This document shows, in pieces, positions 58,035-64,000 of a DNA stretch of 64,000 bases. Below the pieces are notes generated by a model that made no database searches, had not been told where the DNA came from, and was given only the letters and a program-made list of their open reading frames with translations. The DNA lies in the NCBI GenBank assembly GCA_945957605.1, contig CAMFLR010000018.1:62001-126000 (forward strand). The letters run 5' to 3'. Position numbers and translations under genes: made by a program. The stretch's first letter is position 1. Each line of letters opens with the position of its first letter. This DNA is from an uncultured Isosphaeraceae bacterium. Lineage in GTDB: Bacteria > Planctomycetota > Planctomycetia > Isosphaerales > Isosphaeraceae.

Positions 58035-61000
58035 TTATTCCGCTCGCTGGAATTGCAGCCCCAACTGCGTGAATCCCGGTAGAATCGCGGTCGACGACGC
58101 GGTCCGGCCGATGAAGTACGGCAAGGCACGTTCGGAGAGCGCCTTGGCCGAACCCCGCCACACATTATTGCGCAAGTAGCCGTCCCAATCATTCTCGCCC
58201 TGCGGCAGACCCTGCAGGCCGAACAGCCGCGAGCCGCTGCGGAATTCAAACAGCGTGATCGGCGTACCGCCGCCGTCGCTCAGGGTGAGCCGCGAGGTCA
58301 ACTCACGCTCGGGCACGTTCCGTTTCTCCGGCGCACCGGTGCGACCGCCGAATAATGTCAACTCGATCGTGTTCCCCGTTTCCCGATCCTGGAAGCTCGC
58401 GACCAGCTTCCCAGCACCGCCGTTTCCGGCCTTCGCCCCGAGCTTTTCAAGCTGTGCGGCAAGCCCCGCAGTCAGCGTGCGACGGAAGCCTTCGTTGTCG
58501 CGTGGTGGCGTTCCCTGAATCTCGATCGCCACCGTCGCGCCTTCCTTGATCAGCACCTTCGTCTTGGGCGACGCCTCGGCCGCGAGCGCTGCGTTGAGGT
58601 CGGCGCTGGGGACTTCGTAGGATCGTAGCGAAGTCTGCTGGCCGATGATTCGGGGAATCGCCCAGTGTAGACCATCGGGGTTGTTTCGCGCGTGGATTCC
58701 GCCGCTGAAGTTCCACACGATCCGCTTGGCCGCGATCTCGAAAACCTGCCGGCCGTCGACAACCAGGAACTTCGGCCCGCCGTACTGAATCGACTTCGCA
58801 TTGGGAATCGGCGAGACGAATTCTTCGATCGGCTTGCCCGTCGTCATGTCGAGTCGAACGACTGTCTCGTTCACAACGGCCGCCAGTTCCTTGCCATCAG
58901 CCCGAAGCGCGGCGGCTTGCAAACCTGTAAAACCCGACGCTCCTAAAGGCTGACTTGCGCCCAGCGGTTCGCCGGTATTCGCATCAAGGAAAACCAGCGC
59001 ATTATCGCGGAAGATCACCACCGTCTTTCGCGTCGGACCAACCGCCGCTGCTCCCAACCCCGCGCGTTCGAGCGTGTATATCGCCTTCGCATCGGGCACG
59101 GACCAGAGCGTCAGCGTGCCCGACTTGCTCATCGTCAGCACGTTTTTGTCTGAGACGAACGCGGCTGAGACGATTTGCCGATTTTCGCCTGTCTCAGTAT
59201 CGAACGGCCGCCAGCCGACGACGTGCTTGCCGTCGGCTGCGTTATGGAGATCGAGCCGGTCGCGCTCGATACCTGTTAACAGCAGCACGCTCGTTCCGCT
59301 CGGGTTGAGCGCGACGACTTCCGATGCGCTCGGAATCTGGAATCGCCCGAGCGACGAGCCGGTCGAAATATCGACGCGCTCGATACGATTCTGGCTGCCG
59401 CCGATATCGGTCGATTTCCCTTCCTGAGCGATCTTCCCATCCGGCCCGGCTTCGATCACGGCTTGCGATGAGTCTGGCCCCGCCATGTGCAGGCCGAGAA
59501 CTTCCACCGAATTGATCCGAACGCCAATCGGCCGCGCCGTCGGTTTCTTGGGATTGCTCACAACCTCAACCGGCACTTTCCACGCGGGGGCAGTCGCGGG
59601 AAATGTGATCTTCTTCACTGAGGCACGATCGGGAGTCTTAATCGCCGGCAGGCTGGCGTCGACGGCGTTGCCGCCGCTTTTCACGAGCGCGATTGCACCC
59701 TGTACCTTGTCGCGCGGCATGGTTTCGATTCGGAGCACCTTGGTCGATCGCCCCTTGCTCACAACCACGACGTGCTCGCCATCGAGGATGCGCCGCGGAC
59801 CATCTTCAAGCTGGCGTTTCGGGTCGAACGGAATGGTCCAAATGATTTGCCCCGTCTTGCGCTCGATGATCGTCTGGTCGTAAATCAGCCAGCCGGAGCT
59901 ATCGGGCAGCCACTCGATTCCGCGTGTGTCGTAACCGAACGACTCCTTCAACCCGGCATAGCCGGGCTTGCGCAGGTCCGACTCAAACGAGCCGGTTGTG
60001 AGATCCCAGGTCACGATTCGAGGCGGGTTGAACGCGAACTTGACGAGAGCGCTGAGCGCTGTACCATCGGGCGAGAAGGCGACGCCTTCGGGGCTCACAT
60101 TGTCTTCGCCATCGACGCGCGGAACGGGGAGCGTGCCCACGAGTTTGCCGCCGTCCATCTCGTAAATGACGATCTGCTGGCCCGCCATGATCGCCACGTT
60201 TTTCCCGGTGGGACTCACCGTGAACGCCTTGGGCCGCGAGCTCCAGCCGTCGGGCGTGTCGATCTTGAATAGCGACTTGTTGGTGATGAAATTCCAGACT
60301 TCGAGTCGCTTCGCGTAGGTCGTGCCGATCAGAATCTTGTCGGCGCCAACGAACGCGAGCACGTCGGGAATCCGCTCGCCGTCGGGAATTCGCGCGATGC
60401 GTTTGCCGTCGGCGAGGTTCCAGACGTCGGTCATGCGCGGGACGGGGTGGGTGTGCGTCGCGAAGTATGATCCATCCGCGCTCAGGATCATTGGCTTGGC
60501 GGTTTCGATATCGCCTCGCAGAACTCCCACCTTCGACGGTTCGCGCATGTCCCAAAGTTCGCGCGTCTGGTTAGCGTTGTCGTTGCCGCCGACGAGCACG
60601 AAGGGACTGAGCGCCCTCGGATAGATGACGTCGTTCTGGCTGAACGACTCGGGGATGGGGATCGTCCATTTCACGTTCGCGCCAAGTTCCACGGGCGGGC
60701 CAGGGTCGGGCTTCACGTTCCAGGGGCTGCCAGTTCCCGTAATCGCTTTTTTCTTGGCGAACGGTTTTATGATCGGCGCTGTGGGGGCGGGTGCTGCGTC
60801 TTCGACCGGCTCGGGTTTGTTCTCGGCGACGGGTGCTGCATCAGCAGCGTCGGGTGCAGGAGCGGGCTTCGACCCGTTCATCATCACCAGGCCGACGACG
60901 AGCACGAGCAACAGAATGACGCCGCCACCAATGAAAATCGCGATCGGTACGCCGCCGCCGGAATCACCTCGGCCCGACGCTCCGCTGCGCCTGATCGGCT

Positions 61001-61208
61001 GGTCGTAACTCGCCCCTTCATCACCGTCTTCGTCAACAATGTCGTCATCCATGCCGAAGAGGTCGGGCGCCTCGGCAGCGGGCTTGGCCTTCGCCTGCGG
61101 CACGCGCATCATCGTTCCGCACGCCTTGCACTGCACCTGTTTCCCGGCGTGCGTCTCCGCGACCGAGTACTTCTTTCCACACCCAGCGCATGCGAATTGG
61201 AGAGGCAT
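58035..61208 (-). CDS. Large anchored zinc-ribbon and beta-propeller-like protein
   Basis: A 1057-residue protein. The N-terminus MPLQFACAGCGKKYSVAETHAGKQVQCKACG is a four-Cys zinc ribbon found at the front of many planctomycete proteins. An acidic stretch is followed by one membrane helix near residue 87-109 (PIAIFIGGGVILLLVLVVGLVMM) and an Ala/Pro-rich linker. Residues about 180-920 contain repeated strand units of WD40-like type (ELWDMREPSKVGVLRGD; MILSADGSYFATH; TLTLWSVPDAKAIYTLE), suggesting one or two beta-propellers. The C-terminal 140 residues are a separate domain. It probably displays a propeller outside the cytoplasmic membrane. The start lacks a strong ribosome binding site. Confidence 0.8.
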   Translation of the reverse strand: MPLQFACAGCGKKYSVAETHAGKQVQCKACGTMMRVPQAKAKPAAEAPDLFGMDDDIVDEDGDEGASYDQPIRRSGASGRGDSGGGVPIAIFIGGGVILLLVLVVGLVMMNGSKPAPAPDAADAAPVAENKPEPVEDAAPAPTAPIIKPFAKKKAITGTGSPWNVKPDPGPPVELGANVKWTIPIPESFSQNDVIYPRALSPFVLVGGNDNANQTRELWDMREPSKVGVLRGDIETAKPMILSADGSYFATHTHPVPRMTDVWNLADGKRIARIPDGERIPDVLAFVGADKILIGTTYAKRLEVWNFITNKSLFKIDTPDGWSSRPKAFTVSPTGKNVAIMAGQQIVIYEMDGGKLVGTLPVPRVDGEDNVSPEGVAFSPDGTALSALVKFAFNPPRIVTWDLTTGSFESDLRKPGYAGLKESFGYDTRGIEWLPDSSGWLIYDQTIIERKTGQIIWTIPFDPKRQLEDGPRRILDGEHVVVVSKGRSTKVLRIETMPRDKVQGAIALVKSGGNAVDASLPAIKTPDRASVKKITFPATAPAWKVPVEVVSNPKKPTARPIGVRINSVEVLGLHMAGPDSSQAVIEAGPDGKIAQEGKSTDIGGSQNRIERVDISTGSSLGRFQIPSASEVVALNPSGTSVLLLTGIERDRLDLHNAADGKHVVGWRPFDTETGENRQIVSAAFVSDKNVLTMSKSGTLTLWSVPDAKAIYTLERAGLGAAAVGPTRKTVVIFRDNALVFLDANTGEPLGASQPLGASGFTGLQAAALRADGKELAAVVNETVVRLDMTTGKPIEEFVSPIPNAKSIQYGGPKFLVVDGRQVFEIAAKRIVWNFSGGIHARNNPDGLHWAIPRIIGQQTSLRSYEVPSADLNAALAAEASPKTKVLIKEGATVAIEIQGTPPRDNEGFRRTLTAGLAAQLEKLGAKAGNGGAGKLVASFQDRETGNTIELTLFGGRTGAPEKRNVPERELTSRLTLSDGGGTPITLFEFRSGSRLFGLQGLPQGENDWDGYLRNNVWRGSAKALSERALPYFIGRTASSTAILPGFTQLGLQFQRAE

Positions 61209-61455
61209 CTCAATACCCGAGCTAGGATTCGTGCATGAACGTAATGATGAAGGGATGCCTCATGGTATGTGGACGGATCAGAGAACGCTAGAAGGAACAC
61301 GATCGCCACGCGACGTTCTCTCGCCCAATTCCACTTTCCATTGCAAACCTTCGTCCGATAGAATTAGAACCTCTTGCTCAATAACCATTTGTGAATACTG
61401 AAATGACCCCTCTGAGACTTGAAGTCCCGATCTCTTTTCTTCGCCGGGAGTCTGC

Positions 61456-62760
61456 ATGAACCCGGCCAATTCTGGTTCCTCATTCTGGCGATGCACCCAG
61501 TGCGGTACGCCAAATCCAACAGCGGGATATGTCACGAACTGCCTCGGCTGCGGCGCGCTCAAACCGGCGCAGCCAGCATCTGTGGCCGCTCCCAAATCGA
61601 ATCGCGTCGACGAGCTAAAGAAAAGCCTGGTAAAACGCGCCGCAACGCTCAAAACGAAGCTTGCCACGACACGAAAAGTCGCCTCGCGCCCGGCTCCAGC
61701 TCCCCAAAAGGCGAGCACACCTACTGGTGAATCGATCCCCAAACGCAAGCCATTTTTAATGCGTTGTCTGGGCTGGATCACGGTGGTTTCGAGCTGGATC
61801 TATGCATTCGCGATGGTCGCGCTCTTGTTTGTGATTGCTCGGTGGGGCGAGACCTGGTGGCCGACCACCTTTTTGCTCTTCGCCCCGCGCTGGCTGATGC
61901 TCGCGCCGCTGCCGCCTCTTCTGCTGTTTTTGATCATCACCCGCCGCAAGGGGGCGATTCTGCCGCTCGTGGCCGCGACCGGTCTCACGCTTGGGCCGTG
62001 GATGGGATTTTGCGTCCCCTGGCGCGCGATGACGCAAAGCCAAACGCCCGGGGACCTCAAGATTCGCTTCGCCACGTGCAACACCGAAGAAGGGCGCGCG
62101 AAGGCATTACCCAAGCTAATGGCCCTGATGAACCCCAATATCGTGGTGATGCAGGAGTGCCCCAAGAGCGGCTCCTGGCTTACGACGCACTTTCACGAGC
62201 CTGGCTGGACGACGTATTACATCCAGGGAATCGGCATCGCCACGCGATTTCGTCTGACCGCTGTCGAACTGCGTCCGCTTGCGAATCCGGCCTGGGCAGG
62301 AGGTTCGCTCGTGCGATTCACGCTCGAAACCCCTTCAGGGCCGCTCAACGTCTTCGCCGTGCACCTTGAAACCCCGCGCGAGGGATTAGCGGCGGTGATG
62401 GAAGATGGTCTCGATTCGATCCCGCTGCTTCGAGAAAACATGAAGCAGCGCTGGAGCGAGTCGAAGGATGCCGCCGATTGGGTGGCCGAATCGACCATCC
62501 CCTACATCATCGCCGGCGACTTCAACATGCCGGCCGACTCGCCGATTTACGCCCGAGACTGGTCGCGGTTTCTGAACGCCTTCTCCGCGGCTGGCATGGG
62601 CTACGGTCACACCAAGTACACGCGATACTTTGGCGTCAGAATCGACCACATCCTCTGCGGACCCGGCTGGATCGCCAGGCGCTGCGGCGTAGGACCGCCC
62701 GTCGGTTCCGACCACCATCCCGTCGTCGCCGACCTGGAATGGACGTCGCCAGGTAAATAG
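61456..62760 (+). CDS. Membrane-anchored EEP-family phosphodiesterase with zinc finger
   Basis: A 434-residue protein. Residues 10-37 (FWRCTQCGTPNPTAGYVTNCLGC) form a zinc finger close to the RanBP2 type: W-x-C-x2-C-x3-N and a final C-x2-C. A basic linker precedes three or four membrane helices at about 105-200. The C-terminal 230 residues are an endonuclease/exonuclease/phosphatase domain: IRFATCNTEEGRA, VVMQECP with the metal-binding Glu, FAVHLETPREG, IIAGDFNMPAD, RIDHILCGPG and GSDHHPVVADL, containing all catalytic Asn, Asp and His residues. Substrates in this superfamily range from nucleic acids to phospholipids. The topology places the catalytic domain after the membrane helices. Confidence 0.88.
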   Translation: MNPANSGSSFWRCTQCGTPNPTAGYVTNCLGCGALKPAQPASVAAPKSNRVDELKKSLVKRAATLKTKLATTRKVASRPAPAPQKASTPTGESIPKRKPFLMRCLGWITVVSSWIYAFAMVALLFVIARWGETWWPTTFLLFAPRWLMLAPLPPLLLFLIITRRKGAILPLVAATGLTLGPWMGFCVPWRAMTQSQTPGDLKIRFATCNTEEGRAKALPKLMALMNPNIVVMQECPKSGSWLTTHFHEPGWTTYYIQGIGIATRFRLTAVELRPLANPAWAGGSLVRFTLETPSGPLNVFAVHLETPREGLAAVMEDGLDSIPLLRENMKQRWSESKDAADWVAESTIPYIIAGDFNMPADSPIYARDWSRFLNAFSAAGMGYGHTKYTRYFGVRIDHILCGPGWIARRCGVGPPVGSDHHPVVADLEWTSPGK

Positions 62761-62772
62761 AGCGTTGCACAA

Positions 62773-63279
62773 TCAGAGTTTGATCTTGAACGTCACCGTG
62801 AACGTTCCGGTGCGATTGTTGCCGCTCAAGGTCGCCGTGAAGCCGCCACTCAGTCCGGCGTGCTGACCGGCAACCGACTGCGCGGTTCCTTTAAGCGTTG
62901 CCGTGAAGCTACCGTCGGCCTTTGTATGCCCGGTTCCGGTGTACGTCACCTGGACCTGGTCTGTGGTTCCCGCAAGACTCAACTGCCCCTGCGAGTAGGT
63001 ATCGTTCGTCGGCTTCTTGCCGGCCGCATGGCTCGTGATCACGTGATGACCGCTGCCGTGGCCATCGCCAATGATGTTCGCCTTGCCGATGCCGGTGTAG
63101 TTGACAAGCTGGGCAGTTGGAGAGATCGGCGTAATCTCAGTAACTGATCCGTGGATGGTTCCCTGGATCGTCACGCCGAGGTTGATCTTGAAAGCGGGTA
63201 CGCGCAATCCTGCACTCAAGACCTCGCGCTTTTCCAGCCCTTCGATCCCGGAAACACAGGGAACACAGCTACGACGCAT
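62773..63279 (-). CDS. Secreted protein with planctomycete LExR N-terminal motif
   Basis: A 168-residue protein with GGGGGAA before the ATG. It starts MRRSCVPCVSGIEGLEKREVLSAG: the segment GLEKREVLS matches the LExR-x-LLS motif found near the N-terminus of many exported planctomycete proteins. The rest is beta-rich and Thr/Gly-rich (VTIQGTIHGSVTEI, QLSLAGTTDQVQVTYTGTGHTKADGSFTATLKGTAQSV, SGGFTATLSGNNRTGTFTVTFKIKL), resembling a small beta-sandwich. It has no catalytic signature. It is probably a surface or extracellular protein. It is convergent with the phosphodiesterase gene, their stops 13 bases apart. Confidence 0.75.
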   Translation of the reverse strand: MRRSCVPCVSGIEGLEKREVLSAGLRVPAFKINLGVTIQGTIHGSVTEITPISPTAQLVNYTGIGKANIIGDGHGSGHHVITSHAAGKKPTNDTYSQGQLSLAGTTDQVQVTYTGTGHTKADGSFTATLKGTAQSVAGQHAGLSGGFTATLSGNNRTGTFTVTFKIKL

Positions 63280-63596
63280 CGCAATTCCCCCATGTACTTA
63301 ATACATCACGCCTGACTTGGTCGGACCTGGTCCTCGTCCGCGCAGGTGTTCCATCTTCTCAGCTTATAGGATCAATTTCGAGAAAAAGCGCCGCTTTTGT
63401 GTGGTTATGTGTAACTTTCCCGAACATAAACCGCATTCGGATTGTAAGTTTTGCATTTGTTTCAAGATAGCGCGCGTTTCGTGGCGATATCTCGTAACTG
63501 AAACGCGTACGAACAATCATTCAAGTGCCCCGGCATATGTTTCCCTCTCCGGCGGCCCCAACTGTCACCCGACCGAACCAGGGAAGGAGCGGCGTC
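63280..63596. other. Divergent intergenic region at the right end
   Basis: About 320 bases between the LExR protein (minus) and a sulfotransferase (plus). The central part (63370-63480) is AT-richer, with a short AAAGCG/CGCTTT hairpin near 63385-63400. It should contain both promoters. A frame at 63317-63949 crosses it but is out of frame with the sulfotransferase and lacks coding character. Confidence 0.4.
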
Positions 63597-64000
63597 GTGC
63601 AGGACGCATCGCCAACGACCGCCATTTCGCACTCCGATTCTCGTTTACGACTCGCTGTCATTGGATCGCCCCGGTCTGGCAACACCTGGATCAGGTGGAT
63701 GCTCGCGTCGTTCTACGACCTGAAGCCGATCTCGATCCATTATCCGCACGAGCTCGACTGGTCGAATCTCCCCGAGCGCTGCGTGATCCAGATCCACTGG
63801 TATCCGCTGCCCGACTTCCTGCCCCTGCTCGACGCCAACGACATTCGCGTGATCCAGCCGTTGCGGCACCCGCTCGACGTGCTGCTCTCGTGGTTGAACT
63901 ACACCTATTTTGTCCACGAAGACGGCAAGTGCCCTGGCGTTTGCGATAGCTGCCGGATCGTCGGCGCGACGCCCCGGAGCGATACCTTCCTGGATTATGT
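63597..64000 (+). CDS. Sulfotransferase, N-terminal part only
   Basis: A frame opening with GTG at 63597 stays open to the right edge (134 codons). AAGGAG nine bases upstream strongly supports this start. Residues 22-32 (VIGSPRSGNTW) are the 5'-phosphosulfate-binding loop of PAPS-dependent sulfotransferases, and VIQPLRHPLDVLLSWLNY matches the 3'-phosphate-binding motif with its Arg and Ser. IQIHWYPLPDFLPLL lies between them. A Cys-rich segment (CPGVCDSC) occurs near residue 118. The enzyme would move sulfate from PAPS to a hydroxyl or amine acceptor. Planctomycetes have many sulfated-sugar enzymes. The C-terminal half lies outside the window. Confidence 0.82.
   Translation, partial: MQDASPTTAISHSDSRLRLAVIGSPRSGNTWIRWMLASFYDLKPISIHYPHELDWSNLPERCVIQIHWYPLPDFLPLLDANDIRVIQPLRHPLDVLLSWLNYTYFVHEDGKCPGVCDSCRIVGATPRSDTFLDY

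Noticed and set aside
1-64000. tRNA, rRNA, CRISPR arrays, insertion sequences or prophage
   Set aside because: No cloverleaf with a TTCRA arm, no regularly spaced repeats and no transposase or phage gene was recognised; the repeats found are isolated short palindromes.

Overview
The window is chromosomal DNA from a GC-rich planctomycete (Planctomycetota, probably class Planctomycetia). Four DUF1559 prepilin-like proteins, a Ser/Thr kinase with a DWG motif and TPR tail, an ECF sigma factor paired with a FecR-LamG fusion, an N-terminal LExR-type secretion motif, and many small membrane or lipoprotein genes all point to this group. No rRNA, tRNA, CRISPR array, transposase or phage gene was recognised.

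Layout. 1-4.8 kb: an edge-cut secreted protein, three DUF1559 proteins, a low-complexity secreted protein and a PepSY-like lipoprotein. 4.9-9.5 kb: pirin, a polyprenol-phosphate sugar transferase, a YitT membrane protein and pyruvate kinase. 9.8-16.6 kb: a four-gene same-strand module in which every product has a membrane segment, including a P-loop GTPase with a C2-like tail and a partner resembling GTPase-associated protein 1; this is the best candidate for an uncharacterised system. 16.9-25 kb: ankyrin protein, lipoprotein, methyltransferase, small membrane proteins and a secreted zinc protease. 25.3-36.1 kb: a minus-strand flagellar block fliF-mini-fliG-fliO-fliP-fliQ-fliR-flhB-flhA-flhF-mini-flhG-fliA with three striking departures: FlhB lacks NPTH, FliG lacks its middle domain, and FlhG is reduced to its FlhF-activating N-terminal segment. 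36.5-38.7 kb: a small basic protein, a TlpA-like thioredoxin and a Cys-rich secreted protein. 39.8-46.3 kb: a dlt-like operon (MBOAT, two SGNH proteins, stand-alone adenylation enzyme, LpxL-like acyltransferase) with no visible carrier protein. 46.2-53.5 kb: NAD kinase, receptor-like kinase, and the isoprenoid pair dxs and polyprenyl synthase. 53.9-57.6 kb: ECF sigma factor, its FecR-LamG anti-sigma candidate and a DUF1559 protein. 57.8-64 kb: small membrane protein, a large anchored beta-propeller-like protein, an anchored EEP phosphodiesterase, an LExR secreted protein and an edge-cut sulfotransferase.

Intergenic gaps, especially between convergent genes, hold several families of palindromic repeats. 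One family keeps the same 9-nt loop while its arms change in a complementary way. Another occupies the gap that splits fliQ from fliR. Several intrinsic-terminator-like hairpins are also visible. All functions are read from sequence motifs and remembered family features; no database search was run.
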